Of a stretch of DNA of 64,000 nucleotides, positions 15,909-24,190 are shown piece after piece. Each line of letters starts with the position of its first letter. Positions within the stretch are counted from its first letter, which is position 1. Origin of the DNA: Acidobacteriota bacterium (GTDB lineage: Bacteria > Acidobacteriota > Thermoanaerobaculia > Multivoradales > JBCCEF01). The position numbers and the translations under genes are program-made. The stretch is from contig JBCCEF010000014.1 of assembly GCA_039030395.1 (NCBI GenBank), positions 62,001-126,000 on the forward strand, read 5' to 3'. The notes below the pieces were generated by a model. It was not told the origin of the DNA. It made no database searches and saw only the letters and a program-made list of their open reading frames with translations.

Positions 15909-16916
15909 TCAGGAGTCGACGGCGGCCGGCTCGGCCGCGGCCCGAGCCCCGGTGCGAGCGACGTCGAACGTCTCGCCGGCCGCGCCGGCGGCCGGCGGGC
16001 CATCGACGCCGTAGGTGCGACGCATCCACTCGACCGTCCGACCCACCCCATCGCGCAGACTCACCTTGCACTCGTGACCGAGATCGCGCACCGCCTTGGT
16101 GACGTCGACCTTCTTGTCTTTGGTGGTGAACGGCTCGGCCTCCTTGTAGGTGACCCGCGAGTCGTCGGTGCCCACCGCCTCGAGGATCAGGTCCGAGAGC
16201 TGCTTGATGTCGTGGTACTCGGTGCCGGCGATGTTGTACACCTCGCCGGGGTGGAAGCGCTCGGCGATGTTGGCCAGCGTCTCGGCGGTGTCGGTGATGA
16301 ACGACGACGTGCGGTGATGGTCGAGGTAGACCGTATAGGGGAGACCGTGGAGAGCGCGGTAGGTGAACAGGCAATTGACCGACCGGTAGGGACTGTAGGG
16401 CTCGCCCGGCCCATAGGTGTTGAACAGCCGCACCCGTACCGTTTCGGTGCCGAACATCTCGGCCGAGTTGACGATCTGCATCTCATTGACCCACTTGGTG
16501 ATGGCGTAGTCGTTGAGCTGCTTGACCTCGACCTCGTCCATCACGCTCTCGGCCATCACGCCGTCGTAGTCGCCGTAGACCTCGGAGCTCGAGCTGAAGA
16601 CCAGCCGGAATCCGATCTTCTCCTGCATGCGCAGGACGTTCTTGGTTCCGATGACGTTCGACTGCCACAGGGTGTCGTAGTAGTCCTCGCCGTTCCAGCG
16701 GCCGAACTCGGCGGCCAGGTGGTAGACGACATCGAAGCTCTCGCGCTCGAAGGCACTCTCGACCTGCCGGTAGGAGCCGACGTCGCAGCGGATGTAGCGA
16801 GAATCGTGGTGGTGTGGCAGATCGAGGATCCACGTGTCGTGGCCGCGCTCGCGCAGGATGCGGACGAGGTGGCTGCCTACCACCCCGAGTCCGCCGGTGA
16901 CCAGGATCTTGCTCAT
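15909..16916 (-). CDS. Extended SDR NAD-dependent sugar epimerase/dehydratase
   Basis: A 335-residue nucleotide-sugar modifying enzyme and the first gene of the 16916-11788 operon. The Rossmann motif GGLGVVGSHL starts at residue 8. SSSEVYGDYDG and YAITKW provide the Ser and the YxxxK catalytic pair, and RLFNTYGPGEPYSPYRSV is the conserved substrate-binding region. The protein resembles UDP-glucose 4-epimerase or dehydratase-type SDRs, but the exact reaction is not determined by visible residues. GGGGGAG lies 9 bp before the ATG. The last 35 residues are an Ala-rich low-complexity tail. Confidence 0.85.
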   Translation of the reverse strand: MSKILVTGGLGVVGSHLVRILRERGHDTWILDLPHHHDSRYIRCDVGSYRQVESAFERESFDVVYHLAAEFGRWNGEDYYDTLWQSNVIGTKNVLRMQEKIGFRLVFSSSSEVYGDYDGVMAESVMDEVEVKQLNDYAITKWVNEMQIVNSAEMFGTETVRVRLFNTYGPGEPYSPYRSVNCLFTYRALHGLPYTVYLDHHRTSSFITDTAETLANIAERFHPGEVYNIAGTEYHDIKQLSDLILEAVGTDDSRVTYKEAEPFTTKDKKVDVTKAVRDLGHECKVSLRDGVGRTVEWMRRTYGVDGPPAAGAAGETFDVARTGARAAAEPAAVDS

Positions 16917-17348
16917 GCTGCTTTGCTCCCCCTACCTCGACACGCTAGCGAGTCGAAGCCTCATTCCTCAGATCAAAACGGTATGGAGCGCGCGGCGATC
17001 CCCGTCGACAGCTCGATGTGAAGGTCTCTCCCGGTGCCGGCGCGACCTGTCTACGATCTCACGGTTCCTCGGCCAGCGCTAGCCCGACCTTCTCACAAAC
17101 TTCGTCGCGAGAGGACGCAGGCGCCTGGAGCTGCAAGGAGTTGGTTCTCGAAGCGACGTAGGCGTACTCGAAGTACGTCGAGGAGCGGAGAGAGCAACGG
17201 ACGCTGCAGAGGCAGGTGCATCCGCCCTCGCAGCAGAAGGCTGAGGAGAAGGTCGGGCTATCCCCCTCAGCGCCGCGGCTCGATGGCGGGTTCCGGTGCC
17301 ATAATGCGGCTCGTTCCACTTCCCCCAACGAACCCAGGGAGGGCGAGC
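16917..17348. other. 432-bp intergenic stretch between divergent genes
   Basis: This is the only gene-free stretch longer than 300 bp. It separates the minus-strand glycan operon from the plus-strand phosphatase gene and should hold both promoters, though I could not find convincing -35/-10 pairs. Its central part is the long imperfect palindrome listed at 17080-17260. A short frame on the minus strand through it looks like a shadow of the palindrome and not a gene. Confidence 0.6.
17080..17260. repeat. Long imperfect palindrome (possible mobile non-coding repeat)
   Basis: The ends are a perfect 15-bp inverted repeat, TAGCCCGACCTTCTC at 17080-17094 and its complement at 17246-17260. Inside, the two halves remain recognisably complementary (for example ACTTCGTCGCGAG against CCTTCTGCTGCGAG), and the centre is the tight hairpin CGTACT-CGA-AGTACG at 17164-17178. 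The whole 181-bp unit could fold as one long stem. This architecture resembles miniature or REP-like intergenic elements. I saw no second copy within the window. Confidence 0.6.
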
Positions 17349-18989
17349 TTGACGGCCTGCCTCGCGCTGCGCATCGAGACGGATCAGGGCATCGTCGAGG
17401 GACGGCTCGAAGGCGACGAGCTGACCCTCGGACGCTCTGCGAGCTGCGACGTGGTGCTGCGCGATCCGTATCTGTCGCGGCGCCATACGCGCCTCCGGCG
17501 GCAGGACGAAGAGATTCTGGTCGAGGATCTTGGCTCGCGCAACGGAACCCATCTGAACGGTAGGCAGATCACCGAACCGACGCCGGTCGGACCCGGCGAC
17601 GTCGTCCGCCTCGGCGGCTGCACCCTGCGTCTGTCGGAGGAGAGCGGCGAGGCGGCAACCGGCGCCCAGCCCATCGATGAAGCCGCCGGCGGGGTGAAGG
17701 CAGTGTTCAAGAAGGCGACGGACCTGATCGAGGCGGGACCGTCGAATCCCCGCACCTACCGCCACCGGCTGAGGCTGCTCAATGCCCTGCACGAGGACTT
17801 GGCCCGGCCGATGGATGTCGAAGGACTTCTCACGCTGCTGCTGGAACGGGCCTTCGAAGAACTCTCGCCGGAGGAGGGGGCGGTCTTTCTACGCAACGCC
17901 GAGGGCAACTTCGAGCTGGCGACCCAGCAGGCACTGCCGCAAACGGAATCGCAGCAGGCCTACTCGCGCAGCCTGATGAAGGAAGTGGTCGAAAAGGGCC
18001 TGGCGGCGCTAGTCCTCGACCTGCAGACGGACGAGCGCTTCGCCCGTTCCGAGAGCATTCGATCCGCCGGCTTGCGCAGCCTGGTGGCGGCGCCGCTCCT
18101 CGCCTCGGAGGGCAACCTGGGGATGATCGTCCTCAGCTCGCGACGCCATCGCCGGGAGTTCCAGGAGGAGGATATGCAGCTCCTCGCCTCCCTGGCGGGC
18201 ACCGCGGCGCTGCGCCTGCGCACCCTCACTCTGGCCGAAGAGGCCGCCGAGCGGCGGCGCCTGGGCGATGAACTCAACCTGGCCCGGCGCATCCAGCTCG
18301 CCCTGCTGCCGCGCCGGCTACCGTCCCTCGCGGGCTTTGTGCTGCACTGCGCCAACGCTCCGTCGCGCGGCGTCTCCGGCGACATCTACCTGGCCGTGGA
18401 ACGCGCCACGGGAGAGTGCGTGCTGATGGTGGTGGACGTCTCCGGCAAGGGAATGTCCGCGTCGCTATTGACCGCCTCCCTCGAAGCCCTTTCCGCCGGC
18501 CCGATCGAAGAGGGCGACTCGCCGGAGGTGATCTGCACCAAGCTGAGCCGCCGGCTGTACCGACGGACCCCACCGGAGCGATTCGCCACCGCCTTCCTCG
18601 GCGCCCTCGAACCGAAGAGCGGCACCTTCCGCTGGTCGAGCGCCGGCCACACGCCGGCGATCCTGCTGCGGGCCAACGGCGAGTCGGAACCGCTGAGCTG
18701 CACCGGCATGCCCCTCGGCCTGGTCCCGGACGCCGCCTATCGCCTGGAAAGGACCCTGCTCGGACCCGGCGACACCCTGCTGCTCTACACCGACGGCATC
18801 ACCGAAGCCGAGAACGCAGAGGGCGTGGACTACGGCATCGATCGCCTGGTCGAGGTGCTCCGACGCCACGCCGATCTGGCGCCTCCTGAGCTGGCGGCGG
18901 CGATCGAAAAGGACCTCGCGCATTTCGCCGGCGCGAGGGTCTTCGAAGACGATCGGACGCTGATGATCCTGCGGCGTACCACCGCCTGA
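17349..18989 (+). CDS. FHA-GAF-PP2C (SpoIIE-type) serine phosphatase
   Basis: A 546-residue signalling protein with three modules. An FHA phosphothreonine-binding domain (about 8-95) has LGRS, SRRH (43-46) and GSRNGT (62-67). A GAF domain (about 155-310) begins after a linker. A SpoIIE-like PP2C phosphatase (about 325-546) shows SGDIYLAV and VVDVSGKGMSASLLTA, whose Asp residues hold the metals, and LLYTDGITEAEN. A TTG at 17349 is chosen because AGGGAGG ends 6-7 bp upstream; ATGs at 17283 and 17304 are alternatives. A rod-like segment rich in Glu/Arg joins GAF and phosphatase. The likely role is to dephosphorylate an anti-sigma-factor antagonist or another phosphoprotein; no such partner is adjacent. 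Confidence 0.87.
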   Translation: MTACLALRIETDQGIVEGRLEGDELTLGRSASCDVVLRDPYLSRRHTRLRRQDEEILVEDLGSRNGTHLNGRQITEPTPVGPGDVVRLGGCTLRLSEESGEAATGAQPIDEAAGGVKAVFKKATDLIEAGPSNPRTYRHRLRLLNALHEDLARPMDVEGLLTLLLERAFEELSPEEGAVFLRNAEGNFELATQQALPQTESQQAYSRSLMKEVVEKGLAALVLDLQTDERFARSESIRSAGLRSLVAAPLLASEGNLGMIVLSSRRHRREFQEEDMQLLASLAGTAALRLRTLTLAEEAAERRRLGDELNLARRIQLALLPRRLPSLAGFVLHCANAPSRGVSGDIYLAVERATGECVLMVVDVSGKGMSASLLTASLEALSAGPIEEGDSPEVICTKLSRRLYRRTPPERFATAFLGALEPKSGTFRWSSAGHTPAILLRANGESEPLSCTGMPLGLVPDAAYRLERTLLGPGDTLLLYTDGITEAENAEGVDYGIDRLVEVLRRHADLAPPELAAAIEKDLAHFAGARVFEDDRTLMILRRTTA

Positions 18990-18997
18990 GAAGGCGC

Positions 18998-19018
18998 CGA
19001 CCCGGCGTCTACGGGTCG
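18998..19018. terminator. Short hairpin between convergent genes
   Basis: CGACCCG (18998-19004) and CGGGTCG (19012-19018) form a perfect 7-bp stem with a 7-nt loop, just after the phosphatase stop and overlapping the end of the convergent DUF4340 gene. No T-run follows, so termination is only possible. Confidence 0.35.
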
Positions 19019-20475
19019 ACGGCGGGTTCGCCATCCCCCGCATCGTCGCTGGCCGGCGGTAGCGGCTTCGCCGCGCGAACGCCTGCGATCGCCGAGCGCA
19101 CTTCTTCGAGCACGGAGGGCTGCAGCCGGAGGGCGACATCGCGCCCGGCAACGGAAGCGGTGACGGCGTCGCCGGCCGGCGGGCCGAAGGACAGGGTTTC
19201 CTCACCGGCGTCCCCGGCCAGCAGGACTGTCAACTCCGGCTCACCGCCGACCCCGTCCGGCGCCGAGAAGCCCGCGCTCCGCGCCTCCGTCAGCGCCGCC
19301 AGCAGATCGCTCACCGGTTCGTAGGAAATGGCATCGTCGCCCCGCCGCCAGTCGGAGCCATCGCGTTCCAGCTCGATCGCCCCTACCCTTTCAGTGACGA
19401 CGAGACGGTCTACCTGGTGCGGCCGTAAGCGGCTGAGCATAGGAGACCGCCATGCGTCGACCGTTCGAAGCAGCACCGCCGGCAGCTTGCTGCGGAGGAT
19501 CCCCGTCTGGCCGCCGAAGCGCACGGCGTGGCGCACCTCGCCGTCCTCGCCGCCGCCGTCCTCGGCATCGCCATCCACACCGTCACTTCCGATCACCAGG
19601 AGGCGCATTCCGTCCTCGCCCGCGTCCACTTCAAGATCTCCAGCCGCTGCCGCGAAGGCGGCGTCCCGCGAGCCGTCGTCGACGAAGGACTCGACGGACA
19701 GCAAGGTGAGGTCGGCGAGAAGTTCGTCCACTCGATCCTCGTCGGCCCGGTCCGCCACCGGGGCTGCAAGTCGCCAGGAGTTTTCGTCGTGGCGGGCAAG
19801 CACGATCTCCCCCCCAGCGGACGGCCGCAGGGCGAGGCGGTCGATGTCCGAACGGGCCAGGCGCAGGAGCTGCCGGTCGCGCCAGCTCCCGGGATCGCGG
19901 GTGATGTCCGCCACGATCGCGCCCTCCACCACCAGCACCTCGCCGGAGCCGGCGAGGGAGGCCAAGGTGGTGGTAGACGCCGGAATCTCGGCGCCAAATT
20001 CCAGGCTGCGGCGGGTGCCGTCCTCGAACACCAGGGTCACCCGAGCGCGGGGTTCGTCGAGGCCGACGGCGGCGCGGTCCGCATCGTCCAGGCGGCGGCT
20101 CCAGGAAAGGTCGGCCAGGGAATCGAGAAAACGACTCACCGCGAAGGAGTCCACCCGCGGCGGCGTGCCGTCTGCCGCCGTCAAGGCTTCAGGTTCCGTC
20201 AACACCCAATCGGCGGCAGGCTCCGCCTCGTCCGTTGCATCTTCGCTCTCGTCCCCGGCACCGGAAGGGGGCCTTTCGCGGCGCTCCAGCCGCGCCCGGC
20301 GATCTCCCCCGTCGAGCACCAGGGCGGCGAGCTCCGCGCGCTCGAACTCCGGCAGCACCCGCTTGCCGCGCTGGGCCCGCTCCTCACTGCCGGGCAGATC
20401 GCGCTCGACGAAGTAGATGAAGGCCCCGAGCCCGGCGACCAGCAGAAACAGAATCAGCAGCGCGCGCGGCTTCAA
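19009..20475 (-). CDS. DUF4340-type membrane-anchored protein of a gliding-like ABC cluster
   Basis: A 488-residue protein with a single N-terminal membrane helix (about residues 4-22) and a long exported part rich in Glu/Asp and beta strands. Repeated blocks with the rhythm VDSFAVSRFLDSLADLSWSRR followed by VTLVFEDGTRRSLEFG match the DUF4340 family, whose members are usually encoded directly after GldG-like proteins. The gene starts 4 bp after the GldG-like stop, so it is the last member of a four-gene operon. DUF4340 proteins have no established biochemical role; an extracytoplasmic accessory of the ABC system is the simplest view. Confidence 0.75.
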   Translation of the reverse strand: MKPRALLILFLLVAGLGAFIYFVERDLPGSEERAQRGKRVLPEFERAELAALVLDGGDRRARLERRERPPSGAGDESEDATDEAEPAADWVLTEPEALTAADGTPPRVDSFAVSRFLDSLADLSWSRRLDDADRAAVGLDEPRARVTLVFEDGTRRSLEFGAEIPASTTTLASLAGSGEVLVVEGAIVADITRDPGSWRDRQLLRLARSDIDRLALRPSAGGEIVLARHDENSWRLAAPVADRADEDRVDELLADLTLLSVESFVDDGSRDAAFAAAAGDLEVDAGEDGMRLLVIGSDGVDGDAEDGGGEDGEVRHAVRFGGQTGILRSKLPAVLLRTVDAWRSPMLSRLRPHQVDRLVVTERVGAIELERDGSDWRRGDDAISYEPVSDLLAALTEARSAGFSAPDGVGGEPELTVLLAGDAGEETLSFGPPAGDAVTASVAGRDVALRLQPSVLEEVRSAIAGVRAAKPLPPASDDAGDGEPAVDP

Positions 20476-20479
20476 CGCC

Positions 20480-21979
20480 TTACCTCCGCCGCCGGCGGTA
20501 CATCACCACACCGAGGATGATCCCCAACCCGGGCAGCACCAGCAGGGCGAAAGCGATGGTCCAGGCCAGTTCCGTACCGGTCATCGACAAGCGCACCCGC
20601 TCCGGCTCCTTGGGCGGAATGCCCAGCAGTGACTCCCGCTCGACCAGCCAGTTGAGAGCATCGATCAGCAGCACCACGTTGGCGTCGCGCGCCTGCAGGA
20701 GCTGATCGGCGGCGAAGTCCGAGTCGCCGAAAACGACCAGGCGCGTCGGCCCCGAGGACGAAGGGTCTCCGCCTTCACCGTCGATCTCTTCCGCCTCGGG
20801 AACCTTCGACTCCTCGACCACCACCCCCAGAGGCACCGGGCCGAAGAGATCCCCTTCGCCGCGCTCAACGCTGGCGATATCCGATTCGCCCCAACCTTCG
20901 CTCGAAGTGCGCAGCAGTTCAGTGGCTCGGAAGCCTTCCGGCGCGGTACCGGCGGCCACCGAACGCGCCAGGCTCACCAGCACCGCCAGGCCGCCATCGT
21001 CAACGGAGCGGGTGATCGGATGGCGGTCGAAGTTGGAGATGAACAGGGTCTCAGGACCGAAGAACGGCAGAACCCCGGCCGGATCGACCACCACGTTTTT
21101 CCCCACTTCGATGCCCCACCCCTCCAGCCACCCTTCGAGACCTACGTCCAGCAGCGAGCCGTCGCCGGTGGGGGCGAGCACCGGATCGAGCAGCACCAGC
21201 ATGCGGCCGCCGTCGCTGAGATACCGGTCGAAGACGTCGAGCTCCGGGGGCGCAAATCCCGAGCCGGGACCGGCGATCACCAGCAGGTCCGTATCCTCGG
21301 GCACCGACCCTTGACCGAGGCTCGCCCACTCTTCGATCTCGAAGTTGTCATCCGTCAGCAACCGGCGCAGGACGGTCAGGGAACTGCCGGCAGCCGAGCC
21401 TCCAACGATCTCGCCGTGACCGGTGGTGAAGCGCACCTTCGGCCGGCGCTTCTCGACCAGGTCGATCAGCGCGCCGGTGAAGCGCCCTTCGCCTCTGAAG
21501 GCCGAAACCTCCGGCGGCCGGCCCTGTTGGATGCCGGAGTAGTCGAAGTCCGCCAGGTCGTCGCGCAGGATCACCTGGCGATCGTCCTGCCCCACCAACA
21601 CCACCGCGTCGCTCGCCAGGTCGTAGCGCTCGGCGAGGGCCTGGGCCTCGAGCGGATTCCTCGCCGCATCGATACTGCGCACCGAAAAGCGCGAACTCGC
21701 CGCCTCGTAGCGCGCCAGGATCTCCGTCACCGGGCTGTACAGCGGGTCCAGCGGATCGAGAAACACCACCGCCTCGACGTCCTGGTCGAGGCCGCCGAGC
21801 AGATTTTCCGTGCGCTCGGACAGGCTGTAGAGCTGAGTGCTCGTCCAGTCCGAGCGCTGGTGGTACTTCCAACCGAAGTAGTTGACGATGGCGAGGAGCA
21901 CCGCCAGCAACACCAGCGCCAGGCTCTTCGAGCCGATCGCCAAGGCCCGGCCCTTGATCTCTTGCTTGGAGGTCGTCAT
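20480..21979 (-). CDS. GldG-like ABC-transporter auxiliary protein
   Basis: A 499-residue protein. The ATG at 21979 follows GGAGGTGAT. The N-terminal helix (about 15-35, ALVLLAVLLAIVNYFGWKYH) and a C-terminal helix (about 472-492) bracket a large extracytoplasmic part of the ABC_transp_aux type, with LYSLSERTENLL, RRPKVRFTTGHGE and LLVIAGPGSGFAPPEL, DRYLSDGGRMLVLLDP. Proteins of this type pair with GldA-like ATPases and GldF-like permeases in Bacteroidota gliding and also occur in many non-gliding bacteria. It lies 4 bp from both neighbours, which places it firmly in this operon. Confidence 0.83.
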   Translation of the reverse strand: MTTSKQEIKGRALAIGSKSLALVLLAVLLAIVNYFGWKYHQRSDWTSTQLYSLSERTENLLGGLDQDVEAVVFLDPLDPLYSPVTEILARYEAASSRFSVRSIDAARNPLEAQALAERYDLASDAVVLVGQDDRQVILRDDLADFDYSGIQQGRPPEVSAFRGEGRFTGALIDLVEKRRPKVRFTTGHGEIVGGSAAGSSLTVLRRLLTDDNFEIEEWASLGQGSVPEDTDLLVIAGPGSGFAPPELDVFDRYLSDGGRMLVLLDPVLAPTGDGSLLDVGLEGWLEGWGIEVGKNVVVDPAGVLPFFGPETLFISNFDRHPITRSVDDGGLAVLVSLARSVAAGTAPEGFRATELLRTSSEGWGESDIASVERGEGDLFGPVPLGVVVEESKVPEAEEIDGEGGDPSSSGPTRLVVFGDSDFAADQLLQARDANVVLLIDALNWLVERESLLGIPPKEPERVRLSMTGTELAWTIAFALLVLPGLGIILGVVMYRRRRR

Positions 21980-21983
21980 CGGA

Positions 21984-22724
21984 TCACCTCCACTTGTTGT
22001 CTTCGAGGGTGCGGCTGGCGACCCACAGCAGGAAGGCGGTGACGCTCCCGTAGAACACCAGACGCCGGGTGTCGACGATGCCGCGGGCGAACTCATCCAT
22101 GTGCTCGACCACGCTGACGTAGGACAGGATCTCTTTGAGGTTTTGGCTGTTCACCAAACCCGGTAAAAAAGCCACCATCAAGACCAGGACCGACACCGCG
22201 AAGCTGATGATCGCCGCCACGATCTGATTGCGGCTCAGCGAGGAGCCGAAGACGCCCAGGGCGAGGAACAGACCGCCGATCAAGGCGATGCCCAGATAGC
22301 CGCTGGCGATGGTGCCCCAGTCGAGATCGCTGGCCCGGTCAACGATCACCGCGTAGGAGACCGTCGGCAGCCACAGGAAGAGATAGAACACGAAGGACGC
22401 CAGGTATTTGCCGGCGACCACCTGACCCTCGGTGACCGGCGCCGTCATCAACACCTCGATGGAACCGGACTTGCGTTCCTCGGCCAACAGCCGCATGGTC
22501 AGAACCGGAGTCGCGAAGATCAACACGATCCAGAAAAGGAAACTGCCGCCAAAGAAAATGTCGAAGGGTCGCCCGGCCTCCGCCAGCGGGTTGTTCAGGT
22601 AGCTGACGATCAGCGCGAATACCGCGCCGTTGACCGCCAGAAAGAAGAACAGCACCACGTAGGCCAACGGCGAAAAGAAGAAGGCCCGCAGTTCGCGGGA
22701 GAAGGTCGCCAGCAGAGCGTTCAC
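21984..22724 (-). CDS. ABC-2 type permease (GldF-like)
   Basis: A 246-residue membrane protein with six hydrophobic segments, the permease of the ABC system. The GTG at 22724 overlaps the ATPase stop (GTGA), with AGGAGGT 8 bp upstream. The N terminus reads FSRELRAFFFSPLAYVV and the first cytoplasmic loop LAEERKSGSIEVLMTAPVTE, which is the usual ABC-2 coupling region. ALGVFGSSLSRNQIVAAIISF is also characteristic of this group. The substrate is unknown. Confidence 0.88.
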   Translation of the reverse strand: MNALLATFSRELRAFFFSPLAYVVLFFFLAVNGAVFALIVSYLNNPLAEAGRPFDIFFGGSFLFWIVLIFATPVLTMRLLAEERKSGSIEVLMTAPVTEGQVVAGKYLASFVFYLFLWLPTVSYAVIVDRASDLDWGTIASGYLGIALIGGLFLALGVFGSSLSRNQIVAAIISFAVSVLVLMVAFLPGLVNSQNLKEILSYVSVVEHMDEFARGIVDTRRLVFYGSVTAFLLWVASRTLEDNKWR

Positions 22725-23671
22725 GAGGGCACCTCCTCGGCCGCTTCTTCGGAATCCACTTCCTCGTGGGTGGTCAAGCGCACGAAGATGTCTTCGAAGG
22801 AGGCCTTGTGCTCCGCCAGGCCGAGCAGGACCCATCCGGCCTCAACGGCGGTGTGGAAGACCTCCGCCCGCAGGTCGTCGGTGGCCTCGAGCAGCAGGGC
22901 CTCGCCGTCCCGGCGTACCGCGGCGACCCCGTCCAAAGCCGCGAGAATTTCTCCGGCATCGGCCGGGAAGCCGGCGATCTCGACCCGCAGTGTCCGCTGG
23001 CCGCCACCGACCCGGCGCAACTCCTCCGGCGTGCCCTGGGCCACCAGGCGGCCACGATCGATGATCAGCACCCGGTCGCACAGCAACTCCACCTCCGGCA
23101 GAATGTGGGTGGAGAGCAGGAGCGTGCGGCTCTTGCCCAGTTCGCGGATCAGTTCGCGGATCGCGATGATCTGCCCCGGATCGAGGCCGACGGTGGGTTC
23201 GTCGAGCACCAGCACCTTGGGGCCGTGGAGAATCGCCGCCGCCAGGCCGACGCGCTGGCGATAGCCCTTGGAGAGGGTGCCGATGATCTGACCGCGCACG
23301 CCGGTCAACAGGCAGCGCTCCAGCGCCTCGCCGATACCGCTGCGGGCCGCGCCGCGCTCCATCCCTTCCAGCCGCGCCCGATAGTTGAGGTACTCCTCGA
23401 CCCTCATCTCCGGGTAGAGGGCAACGTTCTCCGGCAGGTAGCCCAATTCCCGCCGCGCCGCCCGCGGCTCGCCGAAAAGATCCTTCCCGGCCACCCGTAC
23501 CCGCCCCGCGGACGGCGGCAAGAAGCCGGTGACCATGCGCAGGGTGGTCGTCTTGCCCGCCCCGTTGGGACCCAGAATTCCGACGATCTCCCCCTCGTCC
23601 ATGGCGAAGGAGACCCCCTCCACGGCGGTGAAGTCGCCGTAGCGTCGACTGAGATCGGTGGCTTCAATCAT
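22721..23671 (-). CDS. ABC transporter ATP-binding protein (GldA-like)
   Basis: A 316-residue ATPase. The ATG at 23671 is preferred over the one at 23677 because AGGAGG then lies 9 bp upstream instead of 3. Motifs in order: Walker A GPNGAGKTT (about 38-46), LSKGYRQRVGLAAAIL signature, Walker B VLVLDEPTVGLDP, and the switch His in LLLSTHILPEVE. The last 90 residues form the accessory domain found in ABC-2 exporter ATPases. It is the first gene of the operon 23671-19009, and its stop overlaps the permease start. Confidence 0.92.
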   Translation of the reverse strand: MIEATDLSRRYGDFTAVEGVSFAMDEGEIVGILGPNGAGKTTTLRMVTGFLPPSAGRVRVAGKDLFGEPRAARRELGYLPENVALYPEMRVEEYLNYRARLEGMERGAARSGIGEALERCLLTGVRGQIIGTLSKGYRQRVGLAAAILHGPKVLVLDEPTVGLDPGQIIAIRELIRELGKSRTLLLSTHILPEVELLCDRVLIIDRGRLVAQGTPEELRRVGGGQRTLRVEIAGFPADAGEILAALDGVAAVRRDGEALLLEATDDLRAEVFHTAVEAGWVLLGLAEHKASFEDIFVRLTTHEEVDSEEAAEEVPS

Positions 23672-23854
23672 CGCCATTTCCCTCCTCGGTCCAGCGGGCA
23701 TTCATGCGTTCAGTCTTCATATCGTGCGTCGCAAACAGCAATTCCGATGCCGAGACGACTCAGCCCGGCAGAACACGCGATGGAGCATAGGCGTTTCATC
23801 GCGAGCGCCAAAATGACGCCCTGACCGCGCACCATTCCGCGGTAGCATCACCCC

Positions 23855-24190
23855 ATGAGCAGCGACGAAAGGAGCGCCAAGAGCCGCCAGAAAAGCTCGA
23901 CGGCCCAGGGTATGAAGTCCGCCTACGAGCTGGCCCTGGAGCGTATGGAGAATCAGGGTATCGAGCGGCCCCGGGAAGGCGCCCTATCGGAACAGGCGCG
24001 AGACCGCATGGCGGAGATCCGCAGCAAGGCCGAAGCCCGCCTGGCGGAACTCGAAATCCTCCACCGCGACCGCCTGCGCAAAATCCCCGACCCGGCCGCC
24101 CGCCAGCAAGAAGAAGAGGACTACCGCCTGGAGCGTCGCTCCATCGAGTCGGCGCGGGATCGGGATTTGGAAAAGGTGCGGTCGGGCTAA
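23855..24190 (+). CDS. Small charged coiled-coil protein, conserved-looking, unknown function
   Basis: A 111-residue soluble protein with no signal peptide or Cys. After a short Ser/Lys-rich start it reads MKSAYELALERMENQGI, then a helical run heavy in Arg and Glu (about 50-108), predicted to be coiled coil. ATG at 23855 is the first start after the divergent ABC operon; I saw no strong ribosome binding site, and the second Met (residue 20) opens the more regular part. Its last codon overlaps the end of the convergent potassium channel gene by 4 bp. Function not recognised. Confidence 0.6.
   Translation: MSSDERSAKSRQKSSTAQGMKSAYELALERMENQGIERPREGALSEQARDRMAEIRSKAEARLAELEILHRDRLRKIPDPAARQQEEEDYRLERRSIESARDRDLEKVRSG

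Noticed and set aside
15591-17021. A 476-codon plus-strand frame opposite the SDR epimerase
   Set aside because: The mirrored composition of the SDR gene explains it; no domain is recognisable.
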